Shown here one piece after another: positions 22,819-29,949 of a stretch of 45,672 nt of DNA. The position numbers and the translations under genes were made by a program. Under the pieces are notes generated by a model. It did no database searches, was not told the DNA's origin, and saw only the letters and a program-made list of their open reading frames with translations. Source of the DNA: Clostridia bacterium. Lineage in GTDB: Bacteria > Bacillota > Clostridia > TANB77 > CAG-508. The stretch lies in NCBI GenBank assembly GCA_017409455.1, contig JAFQSS010000021.1:1-45672 (forward strand). The letters run 5' to 3'. Position 1 is the stretch's first letter. The number at the start of each line of letters is the position of its first letter.

Positions 22819-23565
22819 TTAATGTTTTTTCTCATCTAATTCTTTCCACATCAAATTAAAATATTTACTAAATTTAGGGTTCTCTCTACAGGTTAATGGC
22901 GTCCTGTTTTTCATTTCAAAATCTATGCTATGAATTTGTTTTACTGTTGCTGGTCTATGAGTCAATACAATAACTCTATCTGACATGCTTATAGCTTCTG
23001 AAATATCATGTGTTACCATTATTGCAGTAATATTTTCGTTTTTAAGTATTTTGTATATATCTTCTGTAACCATTAATCTTGTCTGATAATCTAATGCAGA
23101 AAACGCTTCATCTAAAAGTAAAACTTTTGGTCTAATTGCAAGTGTTCTAATTAATGCAACCCTTTGCCTCATTCCCCCAGATAATTGCTTTGGATATTTG
23201 TCTTTAAATTCATATAATCCATACTTTTTTAAAAGTTCCTCTACATATTTTTTGTTTTCCTGATTATTAGTTTTTTGAATCTCTAATCCTAATAAAACAT
23301 TTCTATATATTGTTCTCCATTCTAATAAATTATCTTTTTGCAACATATATCCAATTTCGCCATCTACATATACTTCACCTGATGTTTTGCTTTCTAATCC
23401 TGATATTATTGATAATAATGTTGATTTACCACAACCGCTAGGTCCTATTATACTTATATATTCTCCTTCTTTTACGTCAAAATTTATATTTTTTAAGGCT
23501 TCTATTTCTCCATTCTGAGCCTGATATGTTTTACATATATTTTTTACTTCTAAGACTTTTTTCAT
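22819..23565 (-). CDS. ABC transporter ATPase, SsuB/TauB-like
   Basis: 248 residues. Walker A GPSGCGKST (about 39-47), Q-loop YMLQKDNLLEWRT, signature LSGGMRQRVALIRTLA, Walker B VLLLDEAFSALDYQTR and the H-loop MVTHDISEAI are all intact. The DNLLEWRTIYRNVLLGLEIQ segment is typical of the nitrate/sulfonate/taurine group. It is the first gene of the importer operon (ATPase, permease, receptor) and has a GGAGGTG site. No riboswitch is evident in the 60 bp upstream. Confidence 0.94.
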   Translation of the reverse strand: MKKVLEVKNICKTYQAQNGEIEALKNINFDVKEGEYISIIGPSGCGKSTLLSIISGLESKTSGEVYVDGEIGYMLQKDNLLEWRTIYRNVLLGLEIQKTNNQENKKYVEELLKKYGLYEFKDKYPKQLSGGMRQRVALIRTLAIRPKVLLLDEAFSALDYQTRLMVTEDIYKILKNENITAIMVTHDISEAISMSDRVIVLTHRPATVKQIHSIDFEMKNRTPLTCRENPKFSKYFNLMWKELDEKKH

Positions 23566-23631
23566 AAAACACCTCCATTATATTAGTTTATATATTTTAT
23601 GATTATGGAGTTTTTTTGTTAAATTAAAAAA

Positions 23632-23649
23632 CCTACACTTTTGTGTAGG
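23632..23649 (-). terminator. Terminator of the two-gene small operon
   Basis: Stem CCTACAC / GTGTAGG with a TTTT-type loop, followed on the minus strand by UUUUUU. It lies 2 bp past the stop of the 55-residue ORF. Confidence 0.8.
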
Positions 23650-23650
23650 C

Positions 23651-23818
23651 CTATTTTTTACTTAATTCTATCATTTTTCTTTTTATTCTTGATTGTAATT
23701 CTTCAATTTCTTTATTGTATATTTCATTTATTGCTGTTAATTCTTGTTCTGATAGTTCTGTAACTTTTATTTCATTATTATCAAATTTTCTTTTTTTATC
23801 AAATATATTAAAATCCAT
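23651..23818 (-). CDS. 55-residue charged protein, unknown
   Basis: It begins MDFNIFDKKRKFDNNEIKVT and ends in a predicted helical stretch (IEELQSRIKRKMIELSKK). It is rich in Lys, Glu and Ile, soluble. Its ATG overlaps the stop of the upstream gene by one base (TAATG), and a terminator follows at once, so it is the second gene of a coupled pair. No family recognised. Confidence 0.65.
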   Translation of the reverse strand: MDFNIFDKKRKFDNNEIKVTELSEQELTAINEIYNKEIEELQSRIKRKMIELSKK

Positions 23819-24120
23819 TATCTATCATCTCCTGAAAAAACTTGTTTTGCAACATATCCATCAGGTGTATCTGCTAATATTTTATCTACTGCTTTTAAAT
23901 ATGAATACATTGTTTGGTTATTTACTGCTTGTTTGGCGTTTTCTGTCAATGGAAAATAACCTTCTTGTGATTCGGCATTTTTGTAAGCTTCAAGCTCTGC
24001 TTCAGCAATTCTTTGTGCTGCTATTGCTTCTGCTGCTTTTCTTTGCCAATAAATGTTTCCAAGAAGAACTTCTATATTATCTTTATTTGTTTTTTCTTCC
24101 ATAGAATTAAAGAATTCCAT
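23818..24120 (-). CDS. Helical hypothetical protein, first of a coupled pair
   Basis: 100 residues, beginning MEFFNSMEEKTNKDNIEVLL; Ala/Glu-rich helix in the middle (QRKAAEAIAAQRIAEAELEAYKN). The frame opens at 24150, but GGAGGTATTAAC places the start at the ATG at 24120. No signal or membrane span. It is translationally coupled to the 55-residue ORF. I do not recognise it. A GGGAC-type palindrome lies 76 bp upstream. Confidence 0.7.
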   Translation of the reverse strand: MEFFNSMEEKTNKDNIEVLLGNIYWQRKAAEAIAAQRIAEAELEAYKNAESQEGYFPLTENAKQAVNNQTMYSYLKAVDKILADTPDGYVAKQVFSGDDR

Positions 24121-24195
24121 TGTTAATACCTCCGTTTCAGTAAATAACAATATCTATTATACCATAATTTACATAACTTGTCAAATAAACAACAA

Positions 24196-24238
24196 AAAAA
24201 GACTGTCCCAAATCTCGCGAAGAAAAGGACCGTCCCCA
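24196..24238. repeat. Dispersed GGGACGGTCC-type palindrome (copy 1)
   Basis: The element runs from GACTGTCCCAAAT through TCTCGCGAAGA to AAAGGACCGTCCCC. Its reverse complement is nearly the same as 43210-43248, differing at a few positions. It sits between mgtE and the small gene pair. Confidence 0.7.
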
Positions 24239-24241
24239 TTT

Positions 24242-25576
24242 TTATATGCCCATTATACCTGTTGCAATTTGGAAATATACTAATATTGAAAATATATCTA
24301 CAAGAGTAGTAATTAAAGGAGATGCCATAATTGCAGGGTCTAGTTTTAATTTCTTTGCAAGTAGTGGTAATAAACATCCAAGTGCTTTAGCAAGAATAAC
24401 TGTTGCTATCAATGTAAGACCTATTACTATTGCAAGTTGTAAGTCTTGGTATTGTAGCATTATTCTTATACCATTTACAAATGCTAAAACTACACCAACC
24501 ATTAAAGATACTCGAAGCTCTTTCCATAATGCTTTAAATACATCTTTTAATTCGATTTCATCTGTAGCAAGACCACGTATAATTAATGTAGAACTTTGAG
24601 AACCACAGTTTCCTCCTGTTCCCATTATCATTGGAATAAATGCTACTAAAAGAGGTACTGTTGCAAAAGCTTGCTCATATCTAGTTATTATTGCTCCTGT
24701 TACTGCTGCTGAAAGCATCAATATTAATAACCATACAATTCTGTTTTTTGCATGTTTAAATACAGATGTTTCAAAATATCCATCTTCAGTAGGGCTCATA
24801 GCTGCCATTTTTTCAAAATCTTCTGCAACCTCATCTTGAATAACATTGATAGCATCATCAACCGTTATAATTCCAACTAGCCTATTTTCATTATCTACAA
24901 CAGGCAGTGCGAAAAAGTCATATTTATCAAATACTTTTGTTACTTCTTCTTGATCTTCCTTTGTATTTACTGAAATTATATTAGTTACCATTAAGTCTTT
25001 TATAATAGAACCTGGTTTTGCTATTAAGATATCTTTTATGCTTACAATTCCCAATAATATTCTATTTTTATTTAAAACATAACAAGTGAAAATTGTTTCA
25101 GAATCTAATCCAATAGTTCTAATACGTTCTAAAGCTTCTTCAACTGTCATATTTTCTTTTAAATCCACAAATTCTGTTGTCATTATGCTTCCAGCACTAT
25201 CTTCTGGATATTGTAATAATTCATTTATTGTTTTTCTATCGTCTTTATTTACTACTTTTAGAATCTTTTTAACAACATTTGATGGCATTTCCTCTATTAA
25301 GTCTACTGTATCATCCATGAATAGCTCATCCATAACGTTTCTTAATTCCGCATCTGTCAAGTCATGTATAAGCTTTTCTTTCATGTCTGGTTCCATATAT
25401 GAAAATGCTTCTCCTGCTTGTTCTTTTGATAGAATTCTAAATACTTTAACAACGCTTTCTTTGTCTAATTCTTCTAAAAGAGACGGTATATCAGCACTGT
25501 TCATTTCTTTTAATTCATTTTTTAATATGTTAAATTTCTTATTTTCTAATAGATTTTTTACTTCTTCTATCTCCAT
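24242..25576 (-). CDS. mgtE: Magnesium transporter MgtE
   Basis: 444 residues in the standard order. The MgtE N-domain superhelix (about 1-130: EELDKESVVKVFRILSKEQAGEAFSYM ... LFMDDTVDLIEEMPSNVV) is followed by two CBS domains (about 130-250), a plug helix (FEKMAAMSPTEDGYFETSVF) and five C-terminal spans with GTGGNCGSQSSTLIIRGLATDEI. It forms a dimeric Mg2+ channel gated by cytoplasmic magnesium. Length and motifs are full. The GGAGGT ribosome site is 6 nt upstream. It may also carry Co2+ in some bacteria. Confidence 0.95.
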   Translation of the reverse strand: MEIEEVKNLLENKKFNILKNELKEMNSADIPSLLEELDKESVVKVFRILSKEQAGEAFSYMEPDMKEKLIHDLTDAELRNVMDELFMDDTVDLIEEMPSNVVKKILKVVNKDDRKTINELLQYPEDSAGSIMTTEFVDLKENMTVEEALERIRTIGLDSETIFTCYVLNKNRILLGIVSIKDILIAKPGSIIKDLMVTNIISVNTKEDQEEVTKVFDKYDFFALPVVDNENRLVGIITVDDAINVIQDEVAEDFEKMAAMSPTEDGYFETSVFKHAKNRIVWLLILMLSAAVTGAIITRYEQAFATVPLLVAFIPMIMGTGGNCGSQSSTLIIRGLATDEIELKDVFKALWKELRVSLMVGVVLAFVNGIRIMLQYQDLQLAIVIGLTLIATVILAKALGCLLPLLAKKLKLDPAIMASPLITTLVDIFSILVYFQIATGIMGI

Positions 25577-25633
25577 TTGATATACCTCCCTTAATTTATT
25601 ATTTTACCATTATCTCCGTCCCTGTGGTAAATT

Positions 25634-26857
25634 TTATTTTCTTCCTATGTAGTAATTCTTCTTCCCTCTCTTTATAATAATATATGTGTTATCTATAAAC
25701 ATATCATCTGATACATTTAGTGTTACATCTGTAACTTTTTCTCCATTTACTGATACAGCTCCACTTGATATGAATTCTCTTGCTTCTCTTTTACTTGCAG
25801 CTGCTCCTACATTTACTACCATATCTACTATTCCAATATTTGATTCTACATTTTTCATGTCTTGTTCGTCAAATAAATCTGCGATATCTTGTTTTGTTAG
25901 ATTAGCAAAATCATTATTAAATAAACTTTGTGCTAATTTTTCAGCTCTTTCATATTCTTCTTTTCCATGTAAAAATGTTATTATTTCACGTGCTAACGCT
26001 TTATGTGCTTCTCTTAATTCTGGATGTTCAGTGTTTTTCTTTTCATATTCTTCAATTTCTTCTTTTGATAAAAATGTATATATTTTTAAGTAATTTATTA
26101 CCATTGAATCTTCTACATTTACAAAGAATTGATATAATTTGTAACTTGATGTTTTTGTTTTATCAAGCCATAATGCATTTCCTTCACTTTTTCCGAATTT
26201 CTTTCCTTGTGAGTCTGTTACCAATGGCATTGTAAATCCATATACTTCATCTCCTGTTGCTCTTCTTATTAAGTCTATTCCTGCTGTTATGTTCCCCCAT
26301 TGGTCAGAACCTGCACATTGTAAATCTACACCTTTGTTTTCGTGTAAATATTTAAAGTCTAATGCTTGTAATATCATATATGAAAATTCTGTATATGTTA
26401 TTCCTGTATCTAGTCTTCTTCTGATTATATCTTTATCTAACATATAATTTACATTAAAGAATTTTCCGTAATCTCTTAAAAAGTCTATTACATTTATATC
26501 TTTATACCAGTCATTGTTGTTTACTACTTCAAATCCAAATATATCTTGTACTTGTTTTTTTAGTGCAGTAAAGTATCCTTGTATTGTTTCTTTACTTGCC
26601 ATTGCTCTCTCTGTAGTTGGTCTTGGATCACCTATTAGTCCTGTTCCTCCCCCTACTAATAATATTGGATTATGACCTGCATCTTTTAGTCTTTTTGATA
26701 TTAAAAATGTTGATAAATGTCCTACATGTAAACTATCTGCTGTTGGGTCTGTTCCTATATAAAATGTTAAATTTCCATTATTTAATTTTTCTTCTAATTC
26801 TGGACTTGATATATCTTTTATTAGTCCTCTCCATTTTAATTCTTCTACTAGTGTCAT
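25634..26857 (-). CDS. tyrS: Tyrosyl-tRNA synthetase
   Basis: 407 residues. The class I HIGH-type motif is HVGH (in DSLHVGHLSTFLI), and KFGKSEG is the KMSKS-type loop. GGGTGLIGDPRP, YTEFSYMILQALDF and QWGNITAGIDLIRR are TyrRS signatures. A C-terminal S4 RNA-binding domain occupies about 345-407 (SKREAREFISSGAVSVNGEKV). The frame is open to 26899, but the GAGGGGGAATTGAA site and family alignment (MTLVEELKWRGLI) set the start at 26857. There is no T-box leader in the short upstream interval. Confidence 0.95.
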   Translation of the reverse strand: MTLVEELKWRGLIKDISSPELEEKLNNGNLTFYIGTDPTADSLHVGHLSTFLISKRLKDAGHNPILLVGGGTGLIGDPRPTTERAMASKETIQGYFTALKKQVQDIFGFEVVNNNDWYKDINVIDFLRDYGKFFNVNYMLDKDIIRRRLDTGITYTEFSYMILQALDFKYLHENKGVDLQCAGSDQWGNITAGIDLIRRATGDEVYGFTMPLVTDSQGKKFGKSEGNALWLDKTKTSSYKLYQFFVNVEDSMVINYLKIYTFLSKEEIEEYEKKNTEHPELREAHKALAREIITFLHGKEEYERAEKLAQSLFNNDFANLTKQDIADLFDEQDMKNVESNIGIVDMVVNVGAAASKREAREFISSGAVSVNGEKVTDVTLNVSDDMFIDNTYIIIKRGKKNYYIGRK

Positions 26858-26947
26858 TTCAATTCCCCCTCGTTTTTCATACATTATAAATTTTACCACA
26901 AAATTCCTTTTTGTACAATATTTATTTTGAAATTTATGTTAAATTAA

Positions 26948-26980
26948 AACAAGGCAACCTTATTTAAGATTACCTCCTGT
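26948..26980 (-). terminator. Terminator of the TVP38-like gene
   Basis: On the minus strand AGGTAATCTTA and its partner (AGGCAACCTTA on the plus strand, 9 of 11 pairing) form a stem, followed by GUUUUAAUUU. Confidence 0.6.
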
Positions 26981-26987
26981 TTTTATT

Positions 26988-27716
26988 CTATTTCAACTCT
27001 TCTATCGCTTTTTCAGTAATTTTTTCTTTATCAAAAATTCTGATAATAGCTAGAGTTAACATTGTCAATGCAAAAGTTATACCATAAACAATAAGACTAA
27101 CTTTCCAATTTCCTTCTGAAAAGTATTTTCCAACTATTGTTGAAGAAACCACTGATGGAAACCTACAAAATGTCGCAATAAGTATGAATCGAAGAGGTTT
27201 TACTGGTAAAAGTCCACCAATATATACTAAAATATCTTTAGGAACTCCTGTAATGGCAAAGCAGATAGCTAATATTAATTCTATTTTCTTAGGATTTTGA
27301 AATATTTTGCTGTGTTCTATTTTATCTATTTTTTTCTTATCAAATGATTGATAAATAAACTTTTTTCCAAATTTTCTTACCATCCAGTATATGATTGTAG
27401 TTGTTAATCCTACAGAGAAAAAAGTAAATATTGTACCTCCAACTGCACCATAACACATTCCGGCTAATATCTCTAACGGTTCTCCTGGCACAATTACTAA
27501 AAGGATTTGTGCCACTTGTAATCCTAACAGTGTCAAAAAACCATATATCCCTGTACTTTGAATTTTATCTTTAAATTCTACCTGACCTTCATGTGTTGAT
27601 AGATTCTTCACCAATGGAAAAAAATAAACTATTAGCCCAATAAAAGCTATTGATATTATTATTAATGAAATTATTTTTATATGTTTTATTATATTTTTCT
27701 TTTTCATATCATTCAT
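26988..27716 (-). CDS. TVP38/TMEM64 (DedA-like) membrane protein
   Basis: 242 residues with about six spans. The core LTLLGLQVAQILLVIVPGEPLEILAGMCYGAVGGTIFTFF (about 58-100) and LAICFAITGVPKDILVYIGGLLPVKPLRFILIATFCRFPSVVSSTIVG (about 147-196) are the SNARE-associated/VTT domain, with the paired re-entrant-type loops. Family members act in lipid flipping or membrane homeostasis. Either ATG at 27716 or 27707 may be used. It is a single gene. Confidence 0.92.
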   Translation of the reverse strand: MNDMKKKNIIKHIKIISLIIISIAFIGLIVYFFPLVKNLSTHEGQVEFKDKIQSTGIYGFLTLLGLQVAQILLVIVPGEPLEILAGMCYGAVGGTIFTFFSVGLTTTIIYWMVRKFGKKFIYQSFDKKKIDKIEHSKIFQNPKKIELILAICFAITGVPKDILVYIGGLLPVKPLRFILIATFCRFPSVVSSTIVGKYFSEGNWKVSLIVYGITFALTMLTLAIIRIFDKEKITEKAIEELK

Positions 27717-27771
27717 CCTTATATCTTATTAAACAATTATTTGTTTTCTTTGTCAACTATTTGGAATAAAT

Positions 27772-27848
27772 TTGACGTTTATGTAAATTTGTGTTATAAT
27801 TATTACATAAGTCCTGACTCAAGTAGCAGGCTACCTCGTTTTTCGAGG
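27772..27848 (+). promoter_or_regulatory. Sigma-A promoter and leader hairpin of the 27870 gene
   Basis: TTGACG (27772-27777), 17 bp, TATAAT (27795-27800). The leader holds CCTCG/CGAGG (27834-27848) just before an AAGGAG site. Confidence 0.75.
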
Positions 27849-27869
27849 CTTTGAAGGAGTGTAACAGAT

Positions 27870-28151
27870 TTGTCATTATTTGACGGTTACAAACTGCCCG
27901 ATGATGAACGGGCTTTAGAGATTCTTCAAAGAATATCTGACCTTTGGGAAGATAATGCAGGTGTAAGAAGCATTTGTCATGAAAATCGTCCCAATCCTAA
28001 GATTATCCATGAAAGAGTCTCTGCCGAGATAAGGGAACAACTGATTAAACTCAGTACTACTTCCCCTCAAACTCTTGAAGATATGTTGAATCAAGAAGTT
28101 TCTCTTTACAACATTCTTCAATATGCAAAAACTGCTATGTATTATGATTAG
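27870..28151 (+). CDS. Small soluble protein in a stand-alone cassette, unknown
   Basis: 93 residues starting at TTG, with GAAGGAG 10 nt before. It is helical and charged (DDERALEILQRISDLWEDNAG ... AEIREQLIKLSTTSPQTLEDMLNQE), no signal or span. Its GC content is higher than the neighbours. It has its own near-consensus promoter, a leader hairpin and a bidirectional terminator, and it converges on the nuclease-toxin gene. No family recognised. A role as regulator or partner of that toxin is possible but unproven. Confidence 0.75.
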   Translation: MSLFDGYKLPDDERALEILQRISDLWEDNAGVRSICHENRPNPKIIHERVSAEIREQLIKLSTTSPQTLEDMLNQEVSLYNILQYAKTAMYYD

Positions 28152-28177
28152 TATTACACATAACAGTAAAGCCCAAA

Positions 28178-28201
28178 ACTGCGGACTGAAAAGTCCGCAG
28201 T
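28178..28201. terminator. Bidirectional terminator
   Basis: Perfect 10-bp stem ACTGCGGACT / AGTCCGCAGT with a GAAA tetraloop and U-runs on both strands. It separates the 27870 gene from the convergent toxin operon. Confidence 0.92.
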
Positions 28202-28206
28202 TTTTG

Positions 28207-28323
28207 TTATGTATTGCTATTTTTTTCTAAAACGGAATCACTGAGATATTTGTGACCTTTTTCCAATTCAGAAATATGTGTATAACTTATCGGTTTCAAA
28301 AAACTGATTATTTCCCGCCCCAT
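28207..28323 (-). CDS. 38-residue ORF overlapping the toxin gene end, possible immunity remnant
   Basis: It begins MGREIISFLKPISYTHISEL and ends LSDSVLEKNSNT. Its ATG lies inside the last codons of the toxin gene (overlap 16 bp), and it ends 6 bp before the shared terminator, so it would be the final cistron of the toxin operon. Immunity genes usually follow their toxin this way, but 38 residues is very short, and I recognise no family. It may be a truncated immunity gene or a chance frame. Confidence 0.35.
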   Translation of the reverse strand: MGREIISFLKPISYTHISELEKGHKYLSDSVLEKNSNT

Positions 28324-29033
28324 ATCGAGTATCCGCCAATATGTGATGTTTTTGAATGAACATAATAATCTACCAATTGCAATATGCCTGCATCTTGGTG
28401 ATGATGCCAAGTATATTTACTTGGCGTTAAGCCTTGTGAAAATTCTTTGATTTCTTTTCGTGTAAATTTTGCTCTCAGTCTAGAACTAGAAACTATATTT
28501 TTATATAGCATTTTGTTTGCAATATAAAAATGTTGCTCTCTTGTTTTGCGAAAGTCTTTTCTCTGAAGTTTTACAGTGTAATAAGTCTTAAACTTCGGAA
28601 ATCCTTTTGAATCAAATCTCACTTTAGTTTTGGAATGTGTTTTGTCAGCCATTCCAGGAAGTCCTAATTTCAATTTAGGCCAATACTTTGCTTTGTTAAT
28701 TTTTTGAATAAATTTTAACTTCAAAGAATTAACTTTTTTCTTTTTTCTCTTCCGGCACAATGCTTTTACAGCATAAAAGCTATATATTCTAGTAGTAAGC
28801 ATAAAAATTACTAAAAATACTTTTACAATCGTGTACTGTAAAAAAGTCAAGCTAATCTGCCTCCAAGATATGGCATGTATATCAAGTGAAAATCCATTTA
28901 AAGTAAATAACAATATAAGTGAAGAAATTATCTCGCTAAATATTGCTAAGCCATTTTTCCGTCCTATAATTAGATTGGTTGACAAAATGATTTGGATAAA
29001 TCCAATTATGATAGCAGTTTTGTATTCAGTCAT
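28308..29033 (-). CDS. Membrane-anchored WHH-type HNH nuclease toxin
   Basis: 241 residues. Three hydrophobic stretches (about 6-22, 27-45, 60-85) precede a very basic linker (CRKRKKKKV) and a polymorphic-toxin C-terminus. KTHSKTKVRFDSKGFPKF is the pre-nuclease linker seen in many such toxins. YTWHHHQDAGILQLVDYYVHSKTSHIGGYSIWGGK is the WHH variant of the HNH/endonuclease VII fold, with the metal-binding histidines. No secretion-marker domain is present, so the delivery route is unclear. A GGAGGTAAAT site favours the ATG at 29033 over the GTG at 29045. The GC content is mixed. A downstream 38-residue ORF may be an immunity remnant. Confidence 0.78.
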   Translation of the reverse strand: MTEYKTAIIIGFIQIILSTNLIIGRKNGLAIFSEIISSLILLFTLNGFSLDIHAISWRQISLTFLQYTIVKVFLVIFMLTTRIYSFYAVKALCRKRKKKKVNSLKLKFIQKINKAKYWPKLKLGLPGMADKTHSKTKVRFDSKGFPKFKTYYTVKLQRKDFRKTREQHFYIANKMLYKNIVSSSRLRAKFTRKEIKEFSQGLTPSKYTWHHHQDAGILQLVDYYVHSKTSHIGGYSIWGGK

Positions 29034-29118
29034 ATTTACCTCCACATAATTATGTATAAGATTTTATAAAATTGAACTTTGTTATTATAACATAAAATTA
29101 AAACCTTGTAAAGAAAAA

Positions 29119-29144
29119 GAACTTGCATATTTCTATACAAGTTC
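29119..29144 (-). terminator. Terminator of the 29619 cassette
   Basis: GAACTTG / CAAGTTC stem followed on the minus strand by UUUUUCUUU. A second small stem, GCCAC/GTGGC, lies at 29151-29167. Confidence 0.75.
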
Positions 29145-29175
29145 CTTTCTGCCACTTTAGTAGTGGCTAGTTGAC

Positions 29176-29619
29176 TTAGTCTTCGTCATCCTCATCAGAG
29201 GAATCCGGTCCGTCTGCATAAGGACGCGGCACTCCGAAAATATGCTCCAAGAGCCTATCTGCCGTAGCCTCTGCCACAGCATGAATCTCCTGTTTCCGCT
29301 GATTGTGTTCCTCTTTCTCTTTCTCCAGCAGTTCTTCTGCGTCCTGCATATCGTTCATCCCCAGCTCGATATCATTATTGGGAGTGAAAAGATAGCTAGG
29401 CAGGCCTTTACGTGCTGCAGTCAGCATATCAGATTTCACCCGAGTAACATCAAACCCTTCATTTTTGAAATATTCGATGTTCTCCGGATAGATATATCCA
29501 GTGTAGCAATATGCCGGATCACCGTCCTCATTTCTGCTGTCGCTCGCACTCGAGAGCTGTTCCTCGATGAAAGCCCTCTGTCTTAGAAGTGTCTTAATCT
29601 TGATGTCTTTTGCCAACAT
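29176..29619 (-). CDS. Acidic-tailed soluble protein in a stand-alone cassette, unknown
   Basis: 147 residues with clearly higher GC than anything around it. It begins MLAKDIKIKTLLRQRAFIEE; a middle segment CYTGYIYPENIEYFKNEGFDV is globular; a helical region (MQDAEELLEKEKEEHNQRKQEIHAVAEATADRLLE) follows; the last 12 residues are nearly all Asp/Glu/Ser. The frame is open to 29682, but AAAGGAG before the ATG at 29619 sets the start. It has a perfect-consensus promoter, a leader hairpin and its own terminator. No family recognised; it looks like phage or plasmid cargo. Confidence 0.78.
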   Translation of the reverse strand: MLAKDIKIKTLLRQRAFIEEQLSSASDSRNEDGDPAYCYTGYIYPENIEYFKNEGFDVTRVKSDMLTAARKGLPSYLFTPNNDIELGMNDMQDAEELLEKEKEEHNQRKQEIHAVAEATADRLLEHIFGVPRPYADGPDSSDEDDED

Positions 29620-29662
29620 TTGTTTTTTCTCCTTTAACAATTTAGTTTTTGGGAATTTATAA

Positions 29663-29722
29663 AATGGCGTATTTAACGCCATTCATAAAAAACATTATAT
29701 CACTGTAATTATTACTTGTCAA
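29663..29722 (-). promoter_or_regulatory. Consensus sigma-A promoter and leader hairpin of the 29619 gene
   Basis: On the minus strand TTGACA (29722-29717), 17 bp, TATAAT (29699-29694), an exact consensus. A leader stem AATGGCG/CGCCATT (29663-29683) follows. The -35 box overlaps the end of the copper chaperone gene. Confidence 0.8.
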
Positions 29723-29945
29723 GCTTTATGTCCACAACTTCAAAGCCTATGTCTTCAACAGAAGTCTTCAAAATCTCATTCGAAATATCTTTTTTTAATA
29801 CAAGTTTTGCTTTTTTCTCTTCTAAAGAAACCGAAACAGATTTTACTCCATCAATAGACTTAAGAGTTTCTTCAACTCTTTTAGAGCAATGTCCACAGCT
29901 CATTCCTTCAATAAAAATTGTTTTTATTATTTTATTTCCAAACAT
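29712..29945 (-). CDS. copZ-like: Heavy-metal-associated (copper chaperone) protein
   Basis: 77 residues of one HMA domain. The metal-binding GMSCGHCSKRVE (Cys at about 16 and 19) is followed by the ferredoxin-like pattern KSIDGVKSVSVSLEEKKAKLVL and DIGFEVVDIKL. It delivers Cu(I) to, or receives it from, the neighbouring P-type ATPase. It lies 4 bp after copA in the same direction, so the two form an operon. No copper-responsive regulator is adjacent. Confidence 0.92.
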   Translation of the reverse strand: MFGNKIIKTIFIEGMSCGHCSKRVEETLKSIDGVKSVSVSLEEKKAKLVLKKDISNEILKTSVEDIGFEVVDIKLDK

Positions 29946-29949
29946 GTTA

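Noticed and set aside
23566-23640. Riboswitch (TPP or other) before the SsuB-like operon
   Set aside because: Only about 60 bp, no conserved core that I can recognise.
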